A DNA stretch of 64,000 bases from Microbacterium schleiferi (lineage in GTDB: Bacteria > Actinomycetota > Actinomycetes > Actinomycetales > Microbacteriaceae). Under the pieces are notes generated by a model. The model was not told the DNA's origin and searched no databases. It saw only the letters and a program-made list of their open reading frames with translations. The first letter of the stretch is position 1, and each line of letters begins with the position of its first letter. The stretch spans positions 2,356,001 to 2,420,000 of the forward strand of contig NZ_CP064760.1 of assembly GCF_015565955.1 (NCBI RefSeq), in the 5' to 3' direction. The position numbers were made by a program, and so were the translations under genes. Shown piece after piece: positions 15,325-24,274 of this stretch.

Positions 15325-16509
15325 TCAGCGCACGTCAGGGCGGGACGGCAGCGTGATCCACACCCGTGCACCACCGAGCGGAGAATCGTCGATACCGATG
15401 CGGCCTCCGTGTGCCTGAATGATGCGACGGCACGTCGCCAACCCGATGCCGAGGCCGTCGACGCCTTCCGCGTTGCCGCGATCCATGAAATCGAACACAC
15501 GCCTCCGGAGCGCCACGGGGACGCCCGGCCCGTTGTCGTCGACGGTGATGAGCCAGCCCGGTGAACTCACCTCTGCTCGCACCTCGACACGCGGCTCCAC
15601 CCCATCCGCTGCGGCGAACTTCACGGCGTTGGCGATGAGGTTCTGGATGACAACACCCAAGAGCGTGCGGTCAGCCCACACCTCAAGATCGGCATCCACC
15701 ACGACGTCCGCTCCCGCTGCGGTGATGGCGACGCGGAGATCCTTGACAACCTCCGTCGCCAGTTCGTCGAGCCGCACGGTGTGCGGCCGCGGCGCCGCGG
15801 ATCCACGCCGGGCGTACTCGAGCAGGTCGGCGATCATCGCCGCCATCCGGTCGGCGGCGGACTCGGCGTGAGCCAGTGACCTGGCGGCCTGCGGCGCATG
15901 GTCGATGTCGGGACTGTCGGATGCGAGCTCCAGGAAGCCCGTCAACGCCGTGAGCGGATTGCGCAGGTCATGGCTGATCTGTCCCGCAAACTGCGAGAGC
16001 ATCTCGTTCGTCTGCAGGAGTTCGCGGGTGATGCGGCGCAACTCGAGCACATCGATGACTTGGTTCGCCAGGATGTCGAGCGCGCGCTGAGTCTCAGAAT
16101 CGAGATCACGGACGTTCTCGTCAAAGACGCACAGCGTCCCGATGACGACGCCGTCAGGGGTCACGAGCGGACTGGATGCGTAGAAGCGGACGCGAGCGAT
16201 GTCGCCGGTGACGAAGGGGTTGGCGCTGAACCGCGGGTCCTCCCGGGCGTCTGGGACGACGACCGGGGTGCGCTGCGCAAGCACCGCGACGCACAGGGAG
16301 TCGTCGCGGTCGCATACCGCGGGTTCCATCCCCACCGCCGCGATCTGATGCTGGAACCGATCGTCGATGATGTTGATCACGGCGGTTGGGACCCCGCAGA
16401 GCAGGGCGGCCAGGCGCACAAGCCCCTCGAGGTCCGAGCGGGGTGGTGAGTCGATCAGGTCGTAGTGGCTGATCGCCTCGACCCGGGTGACATCCTCGAC
16501 TGTCGTCAT
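15325..16509 (-). CDS. GAF-domain sensor histidine kinase, orphan
   Basis: 394 aa from the ATG at 16509, which has a purine-rich ribosome-binding site; the frame is open further upstream. The GAF domain is about 20-150 (IIDDRFQHQIAAVGMEP, VIGTLCVFDENVRDLD). HisKA follows with the phosphoacceptor in GQISHDLRNPLTAL (about 180), and HATPase_c carries NLIANAVKF, VDDNGPGVP and GLGIGLA. It has no membrane helix, so it acts as a cytosolic sensor. No response regulator is adjacent. The partner is presumably elsewhere. Confidence 0.9.
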   Translation of the reverse strand: MTTVEDVTRVEAISHYDLIDSPPRSDLEGLVRLAALLCGVPTAVINIIDDRFQHQIAAVGMEPAVCDRDDSLCVAVLAQRTPVVVPDAREDPRFSANPFVTGDIARVRFYASSPLVTPDGVVIGTLCVFDENVRDLDSETQRALDILANQVIDVLELRRITRELLQTNEMLSQFAGQISHDLRNPLTALTGFLELASDSPDIDHAPQAARSLAHAESAADRMAAMIADLLEYARRGSAAPRPHTVRLDELATEVVKDLRVAITAAGADVVVDADLEVWADRTLLGVVIQNLIANAVKFAAADGVEPRVEVRAEVSSPGWLITVDDNGPGVPVALRRRVFDFMDRGNAEGVDGLGIGLATCRRIIQAHGGRIGIDDSPLGGARVWITLPSRPDVR

Positions 16510-16636
16510 CCCTCGTCCCTTCGTCGCCAACCCGGAACACACTACGGCGTGGGTGGGAGCTCGGGGCCGCGAGCGCCGGCGCCGGCCGTCGCGAACCCCG
16601 CACTTTCGCGCGGTCTTCTCAGCATCCGGCCCGGAG

Positions 16637-16667
16637 AACTCCGAACCACGAGCGATTCTGCGGAGTT
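16637..16667. promoter_or_regulatory. Inverted repeat upstream of the SulP gene
   Basis: AACTCCG (16637-16643) and CGGAGTT (16661-16667) with a 17-base spacer, about 90 bases before the SulP start, in the 248-base gap from the kinase. It may be an operator. No other feature is recognised in this gap. Confidence 0.3.
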
Positions 16668-16757
16668 AGCAACGCTCAGGCACTCCCGGGTAGGGTGGTC
16701 GCCGCCCGTTCCCGCGCCCATTCCTGGCGCCCGCCCTGCCCTCGCCCCTGGAGTGCC

Positions 16758-18284
16758 GTGACCGATACCGCCCCCGCTGCGCCCGAGACCTCTGGCCGCT
16801 ACCGCATCGAACCGACCGTGCTTGACGCGCTGCGAAGCCCGAGGTTGCTGACCCGGGAAGTGCTCGCGGGCCTGGTCGTCGCGATCGCCCTGATCCCCGA
16901 AGCGATCGCCTTCTCGATCATCGCGGGGGTCGATCCGCGCCTCGGCCTCTTCTCGTCGTTCGTCATGGCGGTGGCGATCGCCTTCCTCGGGGGCAGGCCG
17001 GCGATGATCACCGCAGCGACGGGCGCCATCGCGCTCGTGGTTGCGCCCGTGGCACGCGAGTATGGCGTCGACTATCTCGTCGCGACGGTTCTGCTCGGCG
17101 GCCTCATCCAGATCGTGTTCGCGGCCCTCGGGGTCGCGAAGCTCATGCGCTTCATCCCCCGCAGCGTCATGGTCGGATTCGTCAACGCGCTCGCGATCCT
17201 GATCTTCGTTTCGCAGTTCCCGCAGCTGATCGACGTGCCCTGGCTCGTCTACCCGATGGTCGTCGCCGGCCTGCTGATCATGTACCTCATGCCGCTGTGG
17301 ACCAAGATCGTGCCCGCCCCGCTCGTGGCGATCGTGCTGCTCACGGCCGCAGCTGTCGTCTTCGCGATGAACATCCCCACCGTCGGAGACCAGGGTGATC
17401 TGCCCGAGAGTCTTCCGACGCTGTTCATCCCGAACGTCCCGTTCAGCCTCGAGACCCTCCAGATCATCGCCCCGTACGCCCTCGCAGTGGCCGTCGTCGG
17501 ACTGCTCGAATCTCTCATGACGGCAAAGCTCGTCGATGACATCACCGATACCCACTCACGCAAGACCCGCGAAGCCTTCGGGCAGGGCGGCGCGAACATC
17601 CTGTCGGGCCTGTTCGGCGGCATGGGCGGGTGCGCGATGATCGGCCAGACGATGATCAACGTCAAGGCGTCCGGCGCACGCACGCGCATCTCGACCTTCC
17701 TCGCGGGCGTCTTCCTCCTGATCCTCGTGCTCGTGCTCGGCGACATCGTCGCGGTCATTCCCATGGCGGCCCTCGTCGCCGTCATGATCGTCGTCTCGGT
17801 CGCGACCTTCGACTGGCACAGCATCCGTCCGTCGACCCTGCGACGGATGCCCAAGAGCGAGACCGCCGTCATGCTCATCACCGTCATCGTGACGGTGTGG
17901 ACCCACAACCTCGCGATCGGTGTGGTCGTCGGTGTCTTCGCGGCGATGGTGCTCTTTGCCCGGCGCGTCGCCCACTTCGTCCAGGTGCGCCGTGAGCCGG
18001 ATGCCGAGGCATCGGTCCCCACGGTGCGCTATACCGTCGACGGCGAGCTGTTCTTCGCTTCCAGCAACGACCTCACGACGCAGTTCGAGTACTCGCATGA
18101 CCCCGACCGCGTCATCATCGACATGTCGAACTCTCACATCTGGGATGCCTCGACGGTCGCCGCCCTGGATGCCGTCGTCACGAAGTACGAGCAGCGCGGC
18201 AAGCGCGTCATCCTCGAGGGGATGAACGAGGCCACAACCGACTTCCACGGCAGGCTGTCGGGCGAGCTCGGCGCCGGCCACTGA
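16758..18284 (+). CDS. SulP/SLC26-family anion transporter with STAS domain
   Basis: 508 aa from the GTG at 16758 (ribosome-binding site CTGGAG). The membrane domain (about 30-400) begins LTREVLAGLVVAIALIPEAI and holds IIAGVDPRLGLFSSF and the conserved GGMGGCAMIGQTMINVKASG. The C-terminal STAS domain (about 420-500) has VIIDMSNSHIWDASTVAALD. SulP proteins move sulfate, bicarbonate or other anions. No sulfur or carbon-fixation genes flank it, so the substrate stays open. Confidence 0.93.
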   Translation: MTDTAPAAPETSGRYRIEPTVLDALRSPRLLTREVLAGLVVAIALIPEAIAFSIIAGVDPRLGLFSSFVMAVAIAFLGGRPAMITAATGAIALVVAPVAREYGVDYLVATVLLGGLIQIVFAALGVAKLMRFIPRSVMVGFVNALAILIFVSQFPQLIDVPWLVYPMVVAGLLIMYLMPLWTKIVPAPLVAIVLLTAAAVVFAMNIPTVGDQGDLPESLPTLFIPNVPFSLETLQIIAPYALAVAVVGLLESLMTAKLVDDITDTHSRKTREAFGQGGANILSGLFGGMGGCAMIGQTMINVKASGARTRISTFLAGVFLLILVLVLGDIVAVIPMAALVAVMIVVSVATFDWHSIRPSTLRRMPKSETAVMLITVIVTVWTHNLAIGVVVGVFAAMVLFARRVAHFVQVRREPDAEASVPTVRYTVDGELFFASSNDLTTQFEYSHDPDRVIIDMSNSHIWDASTVAALDAVVTKYEQRGKRVILEGMNEATTDFHGRLSGELGAGH

Positions 18285-18313
18285 CGCCGAGCTCGTCGCC
18301 GGGCTGAACCGGG

Positions 18314-19048
18314 CTAGGCGCGGAAACGGGTGAGGAACTCCCTCGTGCGGGCCTCGCGCGGCGCGCCGAACACCTGAGCTGGCGGTCCCTCCTCGAGCAC
18401 GCGGCCCTCATCGAGGAACACCACGCGGTGAGCCACATCACGGGCGAACGCCATCTCGTGGGTAGCCATGAGGATCGTCGCGCCGTCCTCGGCCAGCTGC
18501 CGCACGAGCCCCAGCACCTCGCCGACCAGCTCAGGATCAAGGGCCGAGGTGATCTCGTCCAGGAGGAGCACGTCGGGGTCGGTGGCCAGGGCGCGGGCGA
18601 GCGCCGCGCGCTGCTGCTGACCTCCCGACAGCCGGTCAGGATGCTCGCCGGCGAACGCCCCCAACCCGACGCGGTCGAGAAGGGCTCTCCCCCGCTCTTC
18701 GGCGTCGCGCCGCGGCATCCGTCGCACGACGCGCGACGCGAGCGTGACGTTGTCGAGCACGCTCAGGTGAGGGAAGAGGTTGTAGCTCTGGAAGACGGTT
18801 CCCAGGCGCGAGCGCACCCGGTCGGCGTCAACGCGCGGATCGGAGATGTCTTGGTCCCCCAGCAGGATGCGGCCATCGTCGATGCCTTCGAGCAGATTGA
18901 GGCAGCGCAACAGGGTCGACTTTCCCGAGCCGCTCGCACCGATCAGCGCCACGACCTCGTGGCGGGAGAGCTCGAGCGACACGCCGCGCAGGACGGGTTG
19001 CTCGCCGAAGCTCTTCCAGAGGCCCTCGGCCCGCAGCACCGCGGTCAC
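18314..19048 (-). CDS. Polar amino-acid ABC transporter, ATP-binding protein
   Basis: 244 aa. Walker A GASGSGKST, Q-loop VFQSYNLFPHL, signature LSGGQQQRAALARAL, Walker B VLLLDEITSALD, and H-loop ATHEM. It matches the GlnQ/HisP class that energises amino-acid uptake. It starts with a GTG overlapping the permease stop by 4 bases (GTGA), the third gene of a tightly coupled importer operon. Confidence 0.95.
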   Translation of the reverse strand: MTAVLRAEGLWKSFGEQPVLRGVSLELSRHEVVALIGASGSGKSTLLRCLNLLEGIDDGRILLGDQDISDPRVDADRVRSRLGTVFQSYNLFPHLSVLDNVTLASRVVRRMPRRDAEERGRALLDRVGLGAFAGEHPDRLSGGQQQRAALARALATDPDVLLLDEITSALDPELVGEVLGLVRQLAEDGATILMATHEMAFARDVAHRVVFLDEGRVLEEGPPAQVFGAPREARTREFLTRFRA

Positions 19049-19929
19049 AGGATCGATCCCGCCTGCTCGCGGCGCTGCAGCCTCGCCGTATACCAGTCAG
19101 CCACTCGGATCGTCGGCACAGCCAGTAGCACGAACAGGATGCCGGCAACGACGTACGGCGTGAAGTTGTAGGTGAGCGAGACCTCGGAGCGCGCGGCGGC
19201 GATGGCATCCACCGCTCCGAGGATCGAGATCAGGCCGACATCCTTCTGCATCGAGATGAAGTCGTTCATGAGGGGCGGCGTCATCTTGCGCAGCGCCTGG
19301 GGCAGCACGACGTGCCGCAGTGTCTGCGCGTGCCCGAGGCCCAGGGCGCGCGCCGCTAACCGCTGCGAGGGATGCACCGCCTCGATCCCGGCACGGATGA
19401 CTTCCGCGACGTACGCCGAGTAGGTGAGAGTGACCGCCATCACCCCGAGGATGACGGGCTCGATCCGTTCCCCGACGATCGTGGGGATCCCGTATCCCAC
19501 GAGGTAGAGCACGATGATGAAGGGGAACCCGCGGAACAGGTCGGTGTAGCCGGCTGCCAGAACCCGCAGCGGGAAGAACACCGGGCCGCGGAGGGTGCGC
19601 AGCACCGCGACGACCAGCGCGACGACGCTGACCGTGATGACCGACAGCCCGAGAACCTGCAGGTTCAGAAGGAACCCGTCCCACACCTTCGGCAGTGCCT
19701 CCAGCGCGATCCGCGGGTCGAAGAACGCCTCCTGCACCGCCGCCCATCCCGGCGTCTGGATGACGCTGACCCAGACGATCGCCGCGAAGACGACGGTCGA
19801 CGCGATAGCCAGCAGGACCGAGCGCTGCGACCGCCGGCGCCGGTAGGCGCGGCGGTCGAGCTCAAGGGCGCTCGGCGGCGGGAGCCCGCCGCCGCTCGCG
19901 GGCGCGAGGGCCGGGTCGGACGGGGTCAC
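19045..19929 (-). CDS. Polar amino-acid ABC transporter, permease
   Basis: 294 aa from the GTG at 19929, which overlaps the binding-protein stop (GTGA). After a 40-residue cytosolic N-terminus come five or six membrane helices. The HisM-type permease loop is visible as VIRAGIEAVHPSQRLAARAL followed by QTLRHVVLPQALRKMTPP. A periplasmic loop follows the first helix. It probably forms a homodimer with the adjacent ATPase. Confidence 0.93.
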   Translation of the reverse strand: MTPSDPALAPASGGGLPPPSALELDRRAYRRRRSQRSVLLAIASTVVFAAIVWVSVIQTPGWAAVQEAFFDPRIALEALPKVWDGFLLNLQVLGLSVITVSVVALVVAVLRTLRGPVFFPLRVLAAGYTDLFRGFPFIIVLYLVGYGIPTIVGERIEPVILGVMAVTLTYSAYVAEVIRAGIEAVHPSQRLAARALGLGHAQTLRHVVLPQALRKMTPPLMNDFISMQKDVGLISILGAVDAIAAARSEVSLTYNFTPYVVAGILFVLLAVPTIRVADWYTARLQRREQAGSIL

Positions 19930-20777
19930 TGCAGGATCGGAACGTCCTGCTCGGCACCCAGCCACTGCTCGGTGATCTGCTGGAGGGTGCCGTCGGCGCG
20001 CAACTCGTCGATCGCTGCCGAAACCGACGCGGTCAAGGGAGAGTCCTTGGCCAGAACCACACCCCACTCGTCAGCGATGCCACCGAGGGGCAGCTGACCG
20101 ACGATGAACGAGTCCTCGATGTACTGCGAGGTCGCGAGGAAGGCCGTCGGCAGGTCGATCACGAAGGCGTCGATCTGCCCCGCGCTGAGGGCGGCAACGG
20201 CATCCTCGTTCGAGGAGTACAGCTGCGGAGCGGTATCGGGCTGCACGACAGCGTCGATCGTCTGCGCGCTGGTCGATCCCGACATCGCGCCGAACACGAG
20301 CGGCTTGAGCCCCGCAATATCGGTGACACCGTCCGCCGGCCCGCCCTCGAGGGCGACGACCGCCTGCGCTGCGGAGTAGTACGGCGACGAGAAGTCGACA
20401 GCCTGCTTGCGCTCGTCGGTGATCGTGTACTGCTGGATGTTGAAATCAAAGTCCTTCGGACCGGGAGCGATCGCGGATTCGAAGCTCGTCCGCACCCACT
20501 CGACATCGTCGGCGGCGAAACCGAGCTTGTCGGCGATCGCGTACGCGAGGGCCGCCTCGAAGCCCTCGCCCGATGCCGGGTCATCGTTGATGACGTACGG
20601 CTCGTAGGCGGTCTGCCCGGTCGCGACAGTGAGCTTTCCAGGCGTCACATACGCGGCATCGGCAGAATCGGTCTGTTCGCTCGAACCGGCGCAGCCGGCC
20701 AGGGCGAGCGCCGAGACCGTGAGTGCGGCAGCGGCGGCAAGGATGCGGGCGCGCGATGCGCCAGAGGGACGGGACAC
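19926..20777 (-). CDS. Amino-acid ABC transporter substrate-binding lipoprotein
   Basis: 283 aa from the GTG at 20777. That start is chosen because of the upstream TTGGAGG and the compact signal it gives, although the frame is open to 20834. The lipobox LALAGC is near residue 30. The type-3 solute-binding fold shows KLTVATGQTAYEPYVINDD, the conserved FDFNIQQYTITDERKQAVDF and a C-terminal LQQITEQWLG. It captures an amino acid outside the membrane for the coupled permease. The specificity is not deducible. Confidence 0.93.
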   Translation of the reverse strand: MSRPSGASRARILAAAAALTVSALALAGCAGSSEQTDSADAAYVTPGKLTVATGQTAYEPYVINDDPASGEGFEAALAYAIADKLGFAADDVEWVRTSFESAIAPGPKDFDFNIQQYTITDERKQAVDFSSPYYSAAQAVVALEGGPADGVTDIAGLKPLVFGAMSGSTSAQTIDAVVQPDTAPQLYSSNEDAVAALSAGQIDAFVIDLPTAFLATSQYIEDSFIVGQLPLGGIADEWGVVLAKDSPLTASVSAAIDELRADGTLQQITEQWLGAEQDVPILQ

Positions 20778-20906
20778 AGGGCCTCCAAGGGTGGGTCGGC
20801 GCACGGGTGCTGTGATGCGCCGTTCCTCCATCATCCGTCGTGTGGGGCCCCGGGGCCCAATTCCGCGGCGCTTTCTTACGCCTCCGCCTCGCCGCGGGAG
20901 CCTGCC

Positions 20907-21376
20907 CTAGTCGAAGTCGGCCGCGACGCCGTTGCGGTGGTATTCGAAGATGAGGCTCGTGCGGGTGGATGCGACGCTGTGCCGAGCCGAGAGATGGTCG
21001 ACGACGAAGCGCCGCACCGCCGACGAGTCTTCGACCGCGATGTGCACGAGGAAGTCATCCGCACCGCCGAGGAAGAAGACCTGGATCACCTCGGGGATGC
21101 GTCGCACCTCCTGCGTGAACGCGCGGATGCTCTCCTGGCGCGCGCCGGGACGGAGGGTGACGCCGATCACGGCCTGCAGCCCGCGTCCGAGGGCGCGCTG
21201 ATCGAGTGCGGCGTGAAACCCCGCGATGACCCCGCGGTCGGTCAGGGCGCGAACGCGGGTGTGGACGGTCGAGGGGCCAGGCCGATCGCGTCCGCGAGCG
21301 CCGCGTTGGTCATCCGGCCGTCGGCGGAAAGCAGCGCGACGATGCGCTCGTCGATGGGGTCGAGTTCCTTCTCCAT
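20907..21376 (-). pseudogene. Lrp/AsnC-family regulator (AldR-like), frameshifted
   Basis: Two frames make one normal Lrp protein. From the ATG at 21376 the first frame encodes KELDPIDERIVALLSADGR, then NAALADAIGLAP. The other frame then continues STVHTRVRALTDRGVIAGFH and the full RAM sensing domain to 20907 (AVIGVTLRPGARQESIRAF, VFFLGGADDFLVHIAV). One base missing from the G4 run at 21273-21276 explains the break, which falls inside the recognition helix. It is divergent from ald. In mycobacteria the equivalent AldR controls ald in response to alanine and other amino acids. Function here depends on whether the frameshift is real. Confidence 0.85.
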
Positions 21377-21406
21377 GGCGAATATTCTTCGGCATTACAG
21401 CCGATA

Positions 21407-21432
21407 CACCAACCTTTCGTCATGAATTGGTG
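21407..21432. promoter_or_regulatory. Inverted repeat between the Lrp gene and ald
   Basis: CACCAA (21407-21412) and TTGGTG (21427-21432) with a 14-base spacer, in the 190-base divergent gap. A GAATATTC palindrome lies at 21380-21387. These are plausible Lrp/AldR binding sites, and the promoter elements themselves are not clear. Confidence 0.4.
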
Positions 21433-21566
21433 CCCTGATGAGCGCTTTCTCGGTGAATTTCTTCGTTCTGAAACACAAAGAACCGACGATCGTGCGATTC
21501 TCTGTTCCGACGGCGAGCTGTGTGGCCGCTCTCACGGAAGATGCTCAAGGAAGAACGGAGAGATTC

Positions 21567-22652
21567 ATGCGGATCGGCGTACCCACCGAAATCAAGAACA
21601 ACGAGAACCGCGTCGCCATGACGCCGGCAGCAGTCGACGCGCTCGTGAGCCGGGGACACACGGTGACGGTGCAGCGCGGCGCGGGACTTGGCAGTGCGTT
21701 CACCGACGAGGCCTACGTGGCAGCGGGCGCCCAGATCGCCGACAGCGCGGAAGAGACCTGGGGCGGCGCCGAGATGGTCGTCAAGGTCAAGGAGCCGATC
21801 GCCCCCGAGTACGGGCTGCTGCGCGAGGATCTCACGCTCTTCACCTACCTGCACCTGGCGGCCGACCGCCCCTTGACGGACGCGCTCATGAGCGCCGGCA
21901 CCACCGCCGTCGCGTACGAGACCGTGCAAACCGTCGATCGCGCACTTCCGCTCCTTGCCCCCATGAGCGAGGTCGCGGGCCGGCTCTCGATCACCGTCGG
22001 CGCGCAAGCGCTCATGAGCCCCTCCGGCGGACGCGGGATGCTGCTGGGCGGCGTGCCCGGCACCCCGAAGGCCAAGGTCGTCGTGATCGGCGGCGGCGTC
22101 GCCGGCGAACACGCCACGGCAAACGCCCTGGGCCTCGGTGCAAACGTCACCGTCATCGACATCTCCCTGCACAAGCTCCGCGCCCTCGAAGCGCGCTTCG
22201 GCGGAGCCATCCAGACGCGAGCATCCACCCGCTACGAGATCGCCGAGCAGCTCGCCGATGCCGACCTCGTGATCGGCTCGGTCCTCATCCCCGGCGCTGC
22301 GGCCCCCAAGCTCGTCACCGACGAGATGGTCGCCGCAATGAAGCCCGGCTCCGTGCTCGTGGACATTGCGATCGACCAGGGCGGATGCTTCGAGGGGTCG
22401 CACCCCACGACCCACGACAACCCCACCTTCCCGGTGCACCAGTCCCTGTACTACTGCGTCGCGAACATGCCCGGAGCGGCTCCGCACACGTCCACGCGCG
22501 CGCTCGGCAACGCCACGCTTCCCTACATCGCGACGATCGCCGACTACGGCTGGGATGCAGCGTCCGAGGCCGATCCGGCCCTCGCCCGCGGACTCAACGT
22601 CCGCGCAGGAGTCGTCGTCAACGACGGGGTGCGCGCCGCGTTCGGCATGTGA
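21567..22652 (+). CDS. ald: Alanine dehydrogenase
   Basis: 361 aa from the ATG at 21567, after a purine-rich ribosome-binding site (GGAGAG). The frame is open upstream but not protein-like. N-terminal signature MRIGVPTEIKNNENRVAMTP, catalytic region FTYLHLAADRPL, NAD-binding VVVIGGGVAGEHATANALGLGA, and C-terminal DNPTFPVHQSLYYCVANMPG. It catalyses reversible NAD-dependent deamination of L-alanine to pyruvate. It is probably controlled by the divergent Lrp-type regulator. Confidence 0.97.
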   Translation: MRIGVPTEIKNNENRVAMTPAAVDALVSRGHTVTVQRGAGLGSAFTDEAYVAAGAQIADSAEETWGGAEMVVKVKEPIAPEYGLLREDLTLFTYLHLAADRPLTDALMSAGTTAVAYETVQTVDRALPLLAPMSEVAGRLSITVGAQALMSPSGGRGMLLGGVPGTPKAKVVVIGGGVAGEHATANALGLGANVTVIDISLHKLRALEARFGGAIQTRASTRYEIAEQLADADLVIGSVLIPGAAAPKLVTDEMVAAMKPGSVLVDIAIDQGGCFEGSHPTTHDNPTFPVHQSLYYCVANMPGAAPHTSTRALGNATLPYIATIADYGWDAASEADPALARGLNVRAGVVVNDGVRAAFGM

Positions 22653-22670
22653 CCGGCTTCGCGGCGAAAC

Positions 22671-22684
22671 CCGCCGATCGGCGG
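22671..22684. terminator. Palindromic hairpin between convergent ald and TetR genes
   Basis: CCGCCGATCGGCGG is fully self-complementary. A second hairpin GAGGG-ctga-CCCTC (22686-22699) follows at once and includes the TetR stop. Together they probably form a bidirectional terminator. Confidence 0.45.
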
Positions 22685-22697
22685 TGAGGGCTGACCC

Positions 22698-23353
22698 TCA
22701 GCCATCGGCGGCTGCGTCACCCCGCGAGTCGCCGGCGGCTGGACCGGACCACGCGGCGCTCGCGCCATCGATGGCGTGCCTGATCGTGCGCTCGATGTCT
22801 GTTCGCTGCGCGCCGCTGGGGGCTTTCCCGTGAGGTTCTCGACCTCGAGACCGACGAGCACCGCGAGGATGACCTGAGCATCGGCACCGGGATGGTGCGA
22901 GCCGAGCCGTTCAACAGCGTCCGCGACCGCAATGCGCAGAGACTGCTGCCACAGCGTCGAGGCCCGCGCCAGCTCAGGCATCCGGCTGGCCTCCAGCAGG
23001 TACTCGTACTCCGCGACAAGACGCCACTGCGTGTTGCGCAGCCCGTCGAGGACGAAGTCGATCAGCACCTCCGCAAGCTTCTGCGGTGACGCAGCACGTC
23101 CCATCGACGCGATAGCGCCAATGACGCGCTCCAGTTCACGCCGCGAATGGGCATCGAAGGTCTCGAGGATGAGCGCGCGTTTGTTCTCGAAGTAGTAGCC
23201 GATCGCGCCCAGGGGAACACCCGCTTCGGCGGCAAGCGAGCGCATCGACAACTGTCCGAGGCCGTCCCGGCCAACGATCGTGAGCGCCGCGTCGATGATC
23301 AGCGCCTTCCGATGCGCGCCCTTCGCTCCGGGCGATACGGATGACTCGGCCAT
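22698..23353 (-). CDS. TetR-family regulator, C-terminus frameshifted
   Basis: Reconstructed at 218 aa. The helix-turn-helix is near residues 15-60 (AALTIVGRDGLGQLSMRSLA, GVPLGAIGYYFENKRALI). As sequenced, the frame turns after GLEVENLTGK into a Pro/Arg-rich tail that runs over the end of ald. Restoring one base within 22818-22829 gives SGAQRTDIERTIRHAIDG... and a stop at 22698, clear of ald and of normal TetR length. It is divergent from the SDR gene at 23472 with an operator-like palindrome between, and so is probably its repressor. Confidence 0.85.
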
Positions 23354-23375
23354 GGAGATCCTGCCTGATCATGTC

Positions 23376-23404
23376 TTGGACGAACGTTCAACTATTGCTA
23401 GCCT
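23376..23404 (+). promoter_or_regulatory. Sigma-A promoter of the SDR gene with palindrome
   Basis: TTGGAC (23376-23381), an exact 17-base spacer, and TAGCCT (23399-23404). The spacer begins with the palindrome GAACGTTC (23382-23389), a likely core of the TetR operator. Confidence 0.6.
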
Positions 23405-23471
23405 AGCCCTCGAATCGGTGCCGTCTTGCTCCCCGCAAGAATGGAACAGCCGATCGAGAAGAGGAACAGAC

Positions 23472-24245
23472 GTGTCCGCACAGCCGAGGCGCACCGCCAT
23501 CATCACCGGAGCCGGCGGAGAACGCGGTATCGGGTTCGCCGCCGCACGGCTGCTCGGACTCTCCGGCATGAACGTTGTCGTCACCTCGACGACGGACCGA
23601 ATCTTCGACCGTGTTGCAGAACTCGACGCGATCGGCGTCACGGCCACCGGAGTTGTCGCCGACCTCACGCGAGACGAGGGCGCCGAAGCGGTGATGGCCG
23701 CGGCGACACGAATCTCGGGGAGCGTCGATGTTCTGGTCAACAACGCTGGGATGACCTCGGTCGCGGACCCCGATGACCCCGCGCCCATTCAGGATCTCTC
23801 CCTGGGACAGTGGCAGGCCTCGCTCGATCGGAACCTGACGACCGCCTACCGGATGATTCGGTCTGCCGTGCCGCTCATGCGCGCAGCGGGGTTCGGTCGG
23901 ATCGTCAATGTCGCCTCCGTGTCAGGGCCCGTCGCCGCCTATCCCGGCGACGTCGCCTACCACGCAGCGAAAGCCGGGATGGTGGGACTCACGCGAGCTG
24001 TTGCCATCGATACCGCGGCCGATGGCGTGACCATCAACGCGGTAGCCCCCGGCTGGATCGACACCGGGTCAGCGAGCGATCACGAGCGCGCGATGGGACG
24101 CGCGACGCCGGTTGGCCGCTCCGGAACGGCGGATGAGGTCGCGCACGCGATCGCCTTCCTCGCTTCCGACGGGGCCTCGTACATCACGGGCCAGCTCCTG
24201 GTCGTCGACGGCGCCAACACCATCGCCGAAGAACGAGGCGCCTGA
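23472..24245 (+). CDS. SDR-family oxidoreductase
   Basis: 257 aa from the GTG at 23472 (AGAGGAACAG ribosome-binding site). It begins RRTAIITGAGGERGIGFAAA, a Rossmann motif with GAGGERGIG; then NNAG, the serine in VNVASVSG, the catalytic YHAAK and the terminal TGQLLVVDGANT. Length and motifs match classical SDRs of the FabG/3-oxoacyl type, and the true substrate is unknown. It stands between two TetR genes and probably responds to the upstream one. Confidence 0.9.
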   Translation: MSAQPRRTAIITGAGGERGIGFAAARLLGLSGMNVVVTSTTDRIFDRVAELDAIGVTATGVVADLTRDEGAEAVMAAATRISGSVDVLVNNAGMTSVADPDDPAPIQDLSLGQWQASLDRNLTTAYRMIRSAVPLMRAAGFGRIVNVASVSGPVAAYPGDVAYHAAKAGMVGLTRAVAIDTAADGVTINAVAPGWIDTGSASDHERAMGRATPVGRSGTADEVAHAIAFLASDGASYITGQLLVVDGANTIAEERGA

Positions 24246-24274
24246 TCTTCCCGCATCGCCGGCAAGCTCGCTCC

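Noticed and set aside
17556..18281. 241-codon minus-strand Asp/His/Arg-rich ORF under the SulP gene
   Set aside because: Shadow ORF from the antisense of hydrophobic codons; no start site and implausible composition.
22544..22697. True overlap of the TetR C-terminus with the end of ald
   Set aside because: The overlapping tail is Pro/Arg-rich noise created by a one-base frameshift; the repaired frame stops at 22698 outside ald.
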